Assembly (NCBI GenBank): GCA_037693485.1
Contig: CM075351.1
Coordinates: 10,287,001-10,351,000, forward strand
Source of the DNA: Kitagawia praeruptora
Taxonomy: Eukaryota; Streptophyta; Magnoliopsida; Apiales; Apiaceae
Reading direction: 5' to 3'
Length of the DNA stretch: 64,000 bases
Of the stretch, positions 35,304 through 46,400 are shown piece by piece. The position numbers were made by a program, and so were the translations under genes. The notes under the pieces were generated by a model. It worked only from the letters and a program-made list of their open reading frames with translations, did no database searches and was not told where the DNA came from. Each line of letters opens with the position of its first letter. The stretch's first letter is position 1.

Positions 35304-37156
35304 AACATCCCCACACTAAGCATTTGCACGTCCTCGGGCAAATAAGTGAAATAAAAACTAAATCCTAATATCACTTTCGTAGATGACACGATTGCATTGA
35401 GCATATGCAACAAGCCGTTAAACCCCTAGGTAGCCCTAGTAGGACGAGTGTTGTCTCGTGAGGGCTTATAGCGGATATACCCACAAAATCCATCTAGCTC
35501 ATGCAAAAATTCACATATCACACAACACCACACACACAAAGTCCTCAAGTGCCATATCAACTTACGAATCAAAATGAATATGCAATGCCTTGGTGCTTAA
35601 ATTGCAAGTATCCACATAGCATACTCAAATCACATGAATAAAATCATAGAATTCCATTTCAAGCGCAAAAACCGTTGGTAAACATGCTAGGCACACAAGA
35701 GCACATCATCAAGACACAACATGGGATCTCCTATGCAAAAGCAAAAACTCACCGCACACTCACAAACGATATTCACTCCAAACAAGGGGGTAAGTGTATC
35801 ACTCAACTCCAACAATGTCATAAACATGCTTTACACGTGGTATCAATCTAACCCTCAACACAACATACACAATCGATGACAATCAAAAGGTCTTTTATTA
35901 GGGTTGTAACGTGGGCTAGGGACAAAGTATGCCAAGTAAAGCCAAAGAAGGTTAAGTCAAAAGCTAGTATCCGACAATAAAATTAACAACTCCCAAACTT
36001 TTATCCCCACACTTGAACTTTTATTTATAACAACTTGACTAGTCGAATCAAAGTAGGATCATAAAAGATAAGAATGCTCTCTAATTTATTATACATATAT
36101 TTTTTTTTCTTTTTCTGATTTTTTTTTTTTTCAAAGAGAGCTAATAACAAACAAGAACAATGATCCATTGATATTTTACACATTTCGACTAACAAGCACA
36201 CAACCCAACTCAAAATTTCCCCAAAGTTATGATCATCAATACCCCCTTTATGCACACCCTATTACTCCCTTGAGAACAATACTAGCCTTTAACAATTGGG
36301 TTCAAATTCAATGTAAGGCCAATACAAGAAAAGGATATATGGCAAGTACATGGTGTGTCATCGAAAAAACAAGATTAGGCTCAAAGGGTTAACTAATGGA
36401 TCATGTATAAAAGGTTTGGTAATATGGGAAATATAAGGTTAACCTATTGCCTTTATCATGTTGTCATCAATTAATGTCATGCATCTCAAGAAAGACCTCA
36501 AACACGTGCTACCAATGCAAATAACAAGTGGACACTCAAGCAAACGAAAAATCATGCAAAAGATATGCATATAGGCTCAAAACTCGCTTGGTGTGACAAA
36601 ACATAATCAATCCCAAAGTAACAGTCTCTCTAACGCACCTACTTGTATTCAAAGCATATAGACCAAATTACCTTGCACATATTCATGTCATTCTAGTCCT
36701 TTACCACTTCAATAAGTCTACTAGTTTCAACATGCTAGTGTAAGCGCGTGCACAAGAACATCACATATCACTTCTCAATCAAAAGCATCCATAAACACAA
36801 GATTTCTAACAGCATGCATGGGTGCATTAAACAAGTAAACTTTACATGACTAGAATTATTTTTGGCATTTTTCAATTTTTGTAAAATTTTATTTTATTTT
36901 TTATTATTTTTTTTTTATTTTTTTTTTATTTTTTTTTTAACATGTATTACTACAACAAAGCACATCCCCACACTCGAATGTGGCAATGTCCTCAATGACA
37001 CAATACTATGAAAATTAACTAATAACAAGAAGGAAAGAAATACTCCCCTATGCCGAAGCATGAAGTGCACCATTCCTCCACAGTGTACAGAATCCATGGG
37101 TTGCCTCCCAAGTAGCGCATTTGTTTAACGTCGTTAGCCCGACACCGACTCATCAA
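35304..37156 (-). other. 3' non-coding region of Gypsy A
   Basis: No credible ORF. Just after the integrase stop, the minus strand of 37093-37135 reads GACGTTAAACAAATGCGCTA then GGGAGGCAACCCATG, a sequence I know as recurrent after pol in Athila/Tat elements. There is a T-run block at 36890-36940 and a CT run at 36100-36130. GTGTGGGGATGTT next to the LTR is the likely PPT. Confidence 0.65.
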
Positions 37157-37345
37157 TCAATCAGCAGAAGGAGAAGATAGTTGAATATCCGCCTCCTCAT
37201 TAATTGGTTCACCAGCTCTATAGTGCTTCACTCTTTGCCCATTCACCTTGAACGACTCTCCATTGCTATTCATCAATTCAACAGCACCATACGGAAAAAC
37301 CTTTTGTACCTTGAACGGACCTGGTGGGAGGAGCACAACATAGAC
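37157..37345 (-). pseudogene. Gypsy A integrase C-terminal remnant
   Basis: In the frame next to the RT stub, residues GPFKVQKVFPYGAVEL and FKVNGQRVKHY match the C-terminal end of Athila-type integrase, ending at a stop at 37157. RT sequence passes into it at about 37322-37345, so about 2.5-3 kb (rest of RT, RNase H and most of integrase) is missing, judging from normal elements. The length estimate is family knowledge, not measured. Confidence 0.75.
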
Positions 37346-40300
37346 CAAACGGCATTCTGCGGTATGCAAATGTACCATAGGGACATGTGAAAGTTGTCTT
37401 TTCTTGATCATTCGGATGGATAGGAATCTGGAAAAATCCTGAATATCCATCTAAGAAGCAGAAGTAAGAATGTTTTGCCAACCTTTCAAGCATTTGATCA
37501 ATAAAAGGGAGAGGGAAATGATCTTTCCTTGTGGCCTTATTCAATTTTCGATAATCAATGCACATGCGCCACCCTGTAACAGTTCTAGTAGAAATCATCT
37601 CACCTTTATCATTCTTCACCACGGTCATTCCTCCTTTCTTTGGAACAACATGCACCAGACTGACCCACTTGCTATCAGAGATAGGATAGATTATACCTGC
37701 ATCAAGAAGTTTTAAAACCTCCTTTTTGACCACCTCCATCATATTAGGATTGAGTCTCCGTTGAGGCTCAATAGAAGAAGCTTGCTCATCTTCCAGAATA
37801 ATCTTATGCATGCAGAATGATGGATTAATGCCCTTGATATCATCAATAGAATACCCAATAACATTTTTGTATTTCTTCAGAACAGTAAGCAATTGCTCAA
37901 TTTGAATGTCATCAAGCTCAGAATTAATAATGATAGGATATGATTCATTAGGGCCCATATACACATATTTCAAAGATGCAGGTAGGGGTTTCAGTTCTAC
38001 CTTAGGAGGCGTGGAACTCTCCTTAACTACCTCATGCTGTAGCACATTAGAATGTTCATGCTCATACGTAGGTGCTGCATCCAAAAGCTTCTCGTAACCC
38101 ATACACTCTCCATCAATGTTACCCTCAAGAACAGCTTGAAGAGGATCCGCAGATAATAGAATTTTGGCTTTCATGTTGATCACTTCCTCTAGTGCATCCA
38201 CCCTATTTACACACTCATCCGTAGAAGGATGTCCCATTGTACTTTGCAGCTTGAATTCCATCTTCTCTTCGCCTACTTCAAAAGAAATTCTTCCATTTTT
38301 CATGTCGATGATAGCTCCAGCTGTGGCTAAGAAAGGCCTCCCAAGAATGATAGGAATATTGGCATCTTCTTCCATTTCCATGACAACAAAATCACATGGA
38401 ATATAAAATTTTCCTACCTTAAGGGGCACATCTTCAAGAATTCCAAGTGGAAATTTCACACTTCTGTCTGCCAGTTGTAGAGAGATGCGTATGGATTTCA
38501 GTTCACCCATCTGAAGTTTTTCACAAATTGATAGCGGCATCAAACTGACACTTGCTCCAAGATCGCACAAAGCCCTTTTGATTTCGACATCCCCAAGCTG
38601 AACGGGGATAGAATAGCTACCTGGATCCGCTAACTTCTTTGGAAGATCATTTTGCAAGATGGCACTGCACTCTGCCGTTAATGAAATGGTAGAGCTTTCT
38701 TCAATTTTTCTTTTCCTTGACAAAATATCTTTCAGGAACTTTGCATAAGACGGCATCTCAGTGATAGCATCCATGAAGGGAATATTAATATGTAGTTTCT
38801 GCAAGATTTCCAGAAATTTACCATACTTCTTCTCTAGCTTTGCTTGTGCCAACCTTTGTGGAAAAGGAACAGGTGGCACGTATGGCTTAGGAGGAACAGT
38901 TTCTGGTTCTTTCTTTTCTTCCTCCACGATCTCTGGTTCTACCGGTTTCTCAGCTGCAATCTCCTCTTCACTTTCCTTATTTTTGCTCACGTTTAATTCT
39001 GGCTCTTTCAATTCTTTACCACTCCTCAATGTTACAGCATTGATATGACCCCTTTGTGGTTGCTCAGTTTGACCAGGAAGTTGGCCTGAAGATTTATTGA
39101 GCTGGCTCAACTGTTGAGAAATCTGAGTGATAGTATTCTCCATCAATTTGTTGTGAGCCTTTATCTCATTGATGCTCGAATCAAAGTGCTCATTCTTCCT
39201 TGTTTGCGTAGCAATAAACCCTTCCATGAGATTCTCCAAGTTAGATTTATGCGGCTGAACTTGTTGAAAACCAGGTGGATGAGAAAAATTATTCTGCGAA
39301 GGCTGAGCTTGTCCCTGATTGTTCCTGTAGGAGAAGTTTGGATGATCTCTCCAACCTGGATTATACGTGTTGGAGTAAGGATTATACTGCGGCCTCTGAT
39401 TCTGATTGTAAAGTGCATGTGCCTGTTCAACTGCCATTCCAAAAGGATTGCATTGACAAGCAAGTTTGGTGTGTCCAATAACACCACATACCTCACATGA
39501 AGCAACAGTAGATGAAGAACTTCTAGCATCCAATTGCTCAATCTTCTTGACCATAGCCTGCATAGTAGAATTCAACATGGCTAAAGCATCAACCTCATAC
39601 TTACCACCCTTCTTCGGATGATTTCGATCACTGTATGGAAAATTGTCATTAGACCCCATCTCGTCTAACAAAGTTTTGGCCTCTTCAGTACTCTTATTCA
39701 TAATGCTTCCCCCAGAAGATGCATCAACAAAGTTTCGGAACTCTTGTGTTAACCCATTATAGAACGTTTGGATCAACAACCAATCAGGGATTCCATGGTG
39801 AGGGCACTGTCTTTGAAGTCTCTTAAATTTCCTCCAAGCATCATGAAGTGACTCGTCATCATCTTGACGAAAATTAGATATCTCGTTCCTGAGCTTAGAA
39901 GTCTTCTTCTGGCTGAAGAATTTTAGCAGAAAAGCCTTCGCAAGACTATCCCAAGTAGTGAATGTATTTGGCCCTTCGTCCTTCAACCACTCTTTTGCTG
40001 CATCTCGGAGAGAGAATGGAAACAATCGCAGCTTAATAGCTTCATCAGTTACATTGGTCATCTTTATCGTATCACACTTCTCCAGAAAGCTCTCAAGATG
40101 ATCAACAGGATTTTCAGTGGACAATCCCGCGAAAGAGTCATGTGAAATGAATTGGATGAACTGAGGCTTGAGTTCGAATTGTGTGGCTGTGATTGTTGGT
40201 CTCAGAATGCTTGAAAGTACGCCTGTAGCATCTGGCATACCATGCTCCCTGAGAGCCTTAGCAGCTGCAGCAGCTGGTTGGTCACCCATAACTACCTTGC

Positions 40301-40400
40301 CCTTGTTTTTCCTTCGTTTGCCTTTTTGCCTTCTTGCTGTAGCTTCAATTTCAGGATCAATATCGATTAAATTTTCAGTACCTGAACTGCGAGTTTGCAT
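37278..40400 (-). pseudogene. Gypsy A gag-protease-RT, truncated in RT (about 1040 aa)
   Basis: Starts MQTRSSGTEN at 40400, about 110 nt after the PBS. In order: Retrotrans_gag capsid core (DHLESFLEKCDTIKM, LRDAAKEWL, WRKFKRLQRQCPHHGIPDWL); a CX2CX4HX4C zinc knuckle CEVCGVIGHTKLAC near residue 300; an acidic linker; retropepsin with LCDLGASVSLMP near 610 and IILGRPFLATAG; then RT with VHVVPKKGG (about 915), MCIDYRKLNKATRKDHFPLP and FAYRRMPFGLC. It breaks off before the catalytic F/YxDD motif at about residue 1023 and ends after a short out-of-frame tail. RT cannot be active. Confidence 0.9.
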
Positions 40401-40510
40401 GCAACAAGAGAACTAGAAACGAAGATCAAATAACAAGGGAATAATAGCCGAAGCAACACAACTAAAATACTTAGCTAAATCAAATTCAAAATTAACTAAT
40501 CTAACACTGC

Positions 40511-40532
40511 TTTGTCCCCGGCAGCGGCGCCA
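40511..40532 (-). other. Primer-binding site of Gypsy A
   Basis: The minus strand reads TGGCGCCGCTGCCGGGGACA after AATTTT from the LTR end. This is the usual Athila/Tat PBS wording, generally assigned to tRNA-Asp; the tRNA identity is from memory. Confidence 0.8.
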
Positions 40533-40538
40533 AAAATT

Positions 40539-42323
40539 TGACAAGGCCGTCGCGTGCCTATCAAATAATAAATTCTAACAAATCCTTCTAACTATGTAGT
40601 TGGGTAAGTCAGAGTCGAACCCACAGAGACAAACGTGTCAATCACTAGTTGTTTTTGAATTAATTCGGCTAAGCAAGTAACACAATAAATTTTGAGAATT
40701 TATTAAATTAAATTATACTAAGAGAATTGCGTTTGTAATAAATCAAATATTAAAACATCCAGAGTTAAGTATCCCCACTAGTATGAATTAATGCAATTGT
40801 GAATTCCCTCCCCAATTAATCGTACAGTGCTCAACAGGAAAAATGCGCCCTAAAAATACCAATAACCTCTCTCGAGTATTAACGGCTTCTCTAAAATTCA
40901 ATCAATCCTATTCTCATGGTATCATGCAATTTAGAGACATTAAACACGGCATCCTAATTCCCTAACAATCCGTTCTACCTATTCTCATGGAGAAGTTCAT
41001 GTTCTTATTGGATAAATCACAACCATCTAAATCCAACTCTCGTTGATAATTAAATATTGGTTCAAACAATAAACAAAATCACGTCTGATTTGTAATTGTT
41101 AATTAAAACAACTCAATAAGCAAGAGCAATTAAACAATTAAATTGGGGGTATTGGGAAATTCATACATTAATCATCACTAGGGGACTACTTAACCCTAGA
41201 TTAATTATCTACTCGCTCATGATTGGATTAAAACTAACGATAATAATAATAATCAAAGCCATAATAAACATATAATTAATTAAAGGAAGAAAATAAGAAC
41301 CTGAAATAGCTTCCAGTGAAAGAAAAATAGCACTCCAAAATAATCCCCGCAAAATGAGCGTCTAGAAAATAGAACCGAAAATAACTTCCAATGATATAAA
41401 AGAGCACTCCAAAATAATTGCCTTAAAATCTTCACCCGAAATTACACTTAAACTAAATTTACAGAAAATTAAAGTGTATAAAACGAAACTAAAATTACAA
41501 GGAAATTGTTGCTGGAAATCGAGAGAACAAGAGAGAATTGCAGTTCGGGAGGTGTGTTCTTGTCTGCTGTGCAATCTCGTATTTATAGGAGGATTTTGGC
41601 ACATCAACTGTGAAAATAAGGAGCTTACAGCACTGTCCAAACATTAAATACTACCGCCCCTGTTGAAAACGTTTTTGTTTAATTGTATAATCAGCACGCC
41701 AGAACGAAACCCAGTCTCAGGAGCCGGCAGTGAAAGAAACGCGCCAGAATTCAATCTTTCTGCCAGGCGCGTGCGCCACACGCGCTCCCAGGCGCGTCCC
41801 CCGACATCTCCCCGACATGAACAGTGACCTGTCTGCTGCAGAACAAAAATGCTTCTTGTTTGCTTGACTGTTTGAAACGTGAGCCACCCATACTGTTTTG
41901 CTCTTTCACGTTTAAATCAATCAATTATTCACCATTTTCATACGAACCATTCTGCAAAAATTCTTTTTAAGGATTTAGTTATAATTAATAAATAATTAAT
42001 TTAATCCAAAAATTATAAAAATAAATATCTAATATTATTAGATATTTATAAATGTAATTTTCTAATTAAATAAAATATTTATTAATATAAATGAATCCTT
42101 AATTTCTACGATGCGGTCTTTTGAGGGTCGGAAATCGGACTCCTTTTTCTTCCCTTTTTAGCTCCAAAATAGCTTTTTAATTCCAAATTCTTCCAAACGT
42201 AGAAATCCTCGTCTTCTACAATAAAACATTAAGATTTATTAAATAAATATCCAAATAAATGCAAAATGCAATTAAATACGGGAATAAAATCATCTAAAAT
42301 ATATATAGAAATATATCTTATCA
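40539..42323 (-). repeat. Gypsy A 5' LTR
   Basis: Same 1785-bp sequence as 33519-35303. On the minus strand it starts TGATAAGATATATTTC and ends GGCCTTGTCA, seven bases before the PBS. Confidence 0.95.
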
Positions 42324-42399
42324 GCTAATTCTTCGAAAAATGCCCAACCCTCGTCCTCATCTTTCTCCATGAATTTTCCTTGGCACATAGATTCCAACA
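42324..42399 (-). pseudogene. Gypsy B gag fragment beyond Gypsy A
   Basis: 76 bp starting with the second copy of the GCTAA duplication (42324-42328). On the minus strand it encodes the C-terminal end of the gag capsid region (LESMCQGKFMEKDEDEGW). It abuts CTTTG and Copia-2 LTR sequence at 42400, so everything upstream in gag is absent. Confidence 0.85.
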
Positions 42400-42820
42400 C
42401 TTTGCAAAGTCAAATCTGTAACCGTTTGGACTCTTACTCAAATAGGATAGACAGACTAGAAAGTAATTTGTTTTAGCTACCTTATTTGTAGTAAGTAGGT
42501 TGTATCCATGTTCTATAAGGATATAGCCTCACTTCTTTAGCAATTAACTTTTGGTGAGTCAAGTTTTTCATATTCATTGTAAGCCATATCTCTCTGAGAA
42601 AAATGAAGCTGAGAATACTATCATTTGTATTCACAGATTGTAGCAACCTTTATCTAATAATACATTAGATTAAAGTGATATTGTGACTTGTGTTGTTCTT
42701 TATCCGCACCTACATCTTTGCACACACAAACACTTATCTGCTACACAGACTCAACCAAGAAAAGTTCAAGAATCCATTCACCCCCCCTCTGTATTCTTAT
42801 ACTGTATTCTATACTCAACA
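42400..42820 (+). repeat. Copia-2 5' LTR, second part
   Basis: Starts with the second copy of the CTTTG duplication (42400-42404) and ends TACTCAACA. Parts one and two sum to 1289 bp, against 1284 bp for the 3' LTR. Confidence 0.9.
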
Positions 42821-42822
42821 AG

Positions 42823-42834
42823 TGGTATCAGAGC
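42823..42834 (+). other. Primer-binding site of Copia-2
   Basis: TGGTATCAGAGC two bases after the LTR, identical to that of Copia-1. Confidence 0.9.
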
Positions 42835-42865
42835 GGGCTGTTTATTCAAAAACAGAAAAACGATC

Positions 42866-43489
42866 ATGAGTTCGAATACACCAAAGACTACAGGAACGGT
42901 GAAAGTCCCTAAGTTTGACAAGGAAAATTACAACCTCTGGAAGATAAAGATGATGTTGTTCATCAAAGCCTCTCATCCTTTGTATCCTGAGATTCTCAAG
43001 AATGGTCCCTTTGTCCTACAACAAGAAATACCTGAAAAGACTGTTGGAACCACAACTGTTCCAAGATCTTATGAGGCCAAGGAACCATCCAAATGGACAG
43101 AATCAGAAAAGGAGAAGGTTGCTCTTGACATTCACCTCATGTTGCTAAATATTGATTCCATGGATATGTCAATGTTTGCAAACATTGCATCATGCACATC
43201 TGCTAAAGAGATGTGGGATCACATTGAGGTGTTATGCGAAGGAACTGATGAGGTGAGGGAAAACAAGAAATAGATACTGGTCACACAGTATGAGGCTTTC
43301 ATGGCACAGCCCAAGGAAAGCATTACTGAGATGTTTGAGAGATTTCACAAGCTAGTTACTGAGTTGCAGATGAATGGCAAGGTTTACAGCACCAAGGAGT
43401 TAAACATGAAGTTTCTGCTATCTTCACCAAACCATCTAGAGCAAAGGGTCATCTCTCTAAGGGAAAGAGATTTGAACAATATCACTTAT
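42866..43489 (+). pseudogene. gag: Copia-2 gag, N-terminal part, with nonsense codon
   Basis: Same start (MSSNTPKTTG) and ~90% similar to Copia-1 Gag. An in-frame TAG at 43271-43273 replaces the CAG (Gln) of Copia-1, so no full Gag can be made. LARD-2 enters at the CTTAT site 43485-43489; the reading frame resumes at 53497 when one copy of CTTAT is counted. Only the N-terminal capsid-like half is here. Confidence 0.9.
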
Positions 43490-46400
43490 TGTAACGCCCG
43501 GGAAAATTACGTGTAATTTATTACATTAAAATATATTTTTAGTTGATTTTAATGTGTGTTAGTTTATTTTTAATGCATTTAAACGCGTTATGATTTTTAT
43601 TAAATAGGAAAATTATCCCATACGTGTTATGTGACTTCTGTGTATCATAGAATATTTTATTCTATTTTTCTGTAATTTTTATATTTTTAGAATACAGTTA
43701 TTTTGCATTTTAAATTCCGGACTCAGCCCCTGTATTGAATTCGAGGCCCTGTTTTTCATAAAATTATTTTCGTATAATAATGGGATGTTCAAAAATGAAA
43801 TTTGTTGTAATTTTTGTAATATTCATAATTTTTGGGAAATTTTGGCATATATATTATATTCGTTTAAAAATAAAAATTTTACATTTTTATCCCATAAAAA
43901 TTATTTTTAAGGCTTAATAATTTTAATTGGGGGCTAAAAATATTTTTGGGGTATTAATTTTTTATTAATATAAATAGAAATCAGATTCAATTTTTTTATA
44001 TTAATAAATCATAAAAATCAGTTTTTATATATAAATAGATAAATAAATAATATTTTCTCTCTCCTGTTCTTGAGGATCAAAGCTGAATTTGAAAGTGTTA
44101 TAGACATCTGATTTTGGCGATCTTATAGTCGAATCGAAGCTCTCAACATCTAGTTTCATAATCTACAATCAGTTTTCGTGTTGGGTAAATTTCTGATTTT
44201 ATATTAATTTTCTTTTGAATCTGCAAAATTAGGGTTCTTCATTAATTTGGGGCTTTTTGATTCTTTGATTTTACGGTTGAATTGATTGTTTGTATAGCTT
44301 CATATTGATTCCAGGAGTTCAATTCCATGCTAAATTTCATCGTTATATTGCTAGTTTGTTCAATTCGAAAATTAGGGTTCTTGAGCCTAATTTGGGGATT
44401 TTTGATTGAGTGATTTTACGGTTGTTTTGATGATTCCAATAGCTTTATATGATCATTTGGAGTCGATTTATGTGGTCAATTGTATCATTATATTGCCGGA
44501 TTGTAATATTCGAGTTTTAAGTTTATTTAGTTTCTTTAATCGATTCGTTCGTGATATCTGTTAATTGTTCGTGTTAGAGGTGTTAGGGGTTATATTATAC
44601 GCGTTCATAGCTTCATTTTGGGATATAGAACACTCGATTTGGTGTCCGATTTGTTGAAAAACGAATATTGGCCGGAAAATTTTCTTGAGCTCGCCGGATT
44701 TTGTAATTGGTGGGTTGTTTTGGTCGGATTTTGTGATGTTCTTGTTGTGTGGTTATTGCCCGGTTGATTGGCAACGATTTGGTGTTGTTTTGGTGTCCAA
44801 AGGAGGCTCACCGGAGCGTTTTTAGTGTTCGCCGGAAAATATTCCGGTCACCGGAATCTGGTAAACCTCCATTGTTGGAGGTGGTGTTCTTGAAGCATTC
44901 TTGGTGATGAATATATGGAGATGGTGATGAATAGTGCAGTTTGATTCAAAAATTTTCTAAACTTTTCAGAAAAATGTTTTTGGGTCAAATTTTTTATAAA
45001 TTTTTCTAAAATTCAGATTTCTTTTATGTATTATTATTTTAACTTCTAAAAATTTAATTTAAGAGAATTTGTATAATATGTCCCAAATTAATAGATCACT
45101 TTACAAATATGTCCCATCATATTGATTTATTAATTATATGTCCCATTATCAGTTTTTAAGTTTTATAGTGACCAATATACCCTTTTTTATTAATTAATTA
45201 TTATTAGTATACTACAATTTTAAAATTTTAATAAGTAAAAAAAATATTTTTTATATTTTTTAGTACAGGACCCGCCAGGATCGCTTTTGTTAATTTAACC
45301 ATAAAATAAATATTTTTATTGTTTTTTTTTTTGCTAATTATTGTTTTTTTTACTTACACAGGCCCCGCCAGGGGCACCCTAGCTTAACCAAATAAAATAT
45401 TAAAATTATAATTTAAATTAATCAAATCATGTTTTTATGAGACATTATATTTTAAAATGAATTTGATTAAAAAGGGTATAATGGTCCTTTTCTATTAAAA
45501 TTTGAATGAAAAACTGATTTTAGGATAGAATTGAAATTTCAAATATATATAGGACATATTTACAAATCATGTTTTAAAATGGGACATATTATTAAAAAAC
45601 CCTTAATTTAATTAGTTAATTATTTTTAAATAATAATTTAATTGATTTAATTAATTGATTAATTCATTTTAATTGATTAATTATATTAATTAATTAATAT
45701 TTAAATATATAATTGACTTCATTGAATTTAAATCTTTTTATTATAAAAGATTTATTATATTTATGAGTTGATTAATAAATAATTAATTTGAATAATCAAT
45801 TAATTTAATTATTAATTGAATTATTCTTATTAATTACGTATTAATTAAACCGTTTATCCGTTTTCAACGAGAAAAGTATTTCTGGAATTAGAAAAATGAC
45901 CCGGTTCTTATAAAAATAGTTTTAAGTTACAATTCAACTTTTAAATTTGGATAGACTTTTTTACCAAACCTTTTTATTGAGTCGGTTATATCCGATAATT
46001 AGGGTTTTGACCGTTTTCTGTTTTAAAAATATTAGATAAAATCTTTTCATGATCTGATCAAACATGCTATGTGATTATGTGAATTGCGTGTTATTATTCT
46101 TTGATTATCTATTAGTGATTTGTAAATATTCTATGAATAATTTGAGTGCTCTTTTATTTGTGAGCCGTATATGCTATGTGTTAATTGGTTATGTGACAGG
46201 TATATATGTATTTAATTCGAGGATTAATGATTATCTCTAAGGTTAATTATTGTCTTGAGGATTAATGACTTATTTCGAGGATTAATTGTTATCTCGAGGA
46301 TTAATCGTGTCTTGAGGATTAATTGATTTTCATGTTTCTTTATTGAGGAATAAGATAAATGTTTTGAGGATTATTTATAGATTGAGTTGGACTAAGTTGA

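Larger units (their letters stand above)
33519..42323 (-). mobile_element. Gypsy A: Athila-like element with internal pol deletion
   Basis: TSD GCTAA at 33514-33518 and 42324-42328. LTRs of 1785 bp (33519-35303 and 40539-42323) differ at one site that I found (33940 T, 40960 C), so the insertion is recent. PBS, gag-protease-partial RT, integrase C-terminus and a ~1.85-kb 3' non-coding region follow in minus order. It is non-autonomous. Confidence 0.95.
27206..42399. mobile_element. Gypsy B: rearranged Athila-like element, one inverted LTR
   Basis: Flanked by CTTTG (27201-27205 and 42400-42404). The left end is a plus-sense LTR (27206-29177) with the start of a PBS after it. The rest runs minus-sense: 3' non-coding region 29178-31076, gag-protease 31077-33518 continuing at 42324-42399, where it stops in mid-gag. 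There is no second LTR, no 5' leader, and no RT, RNase H or integrase. The element outline still begins TG and ends CA. Gypsy A interrupts it at 33519-42323. Confidence 0.8.

Noticed and set aside
42324..42399. A short LTR or leader of Gypsy A
   Set aside because: GCTAA on both sides marks the end of Gypsy A, and the 76 bp continue the gag frame of Gypsy B in register.
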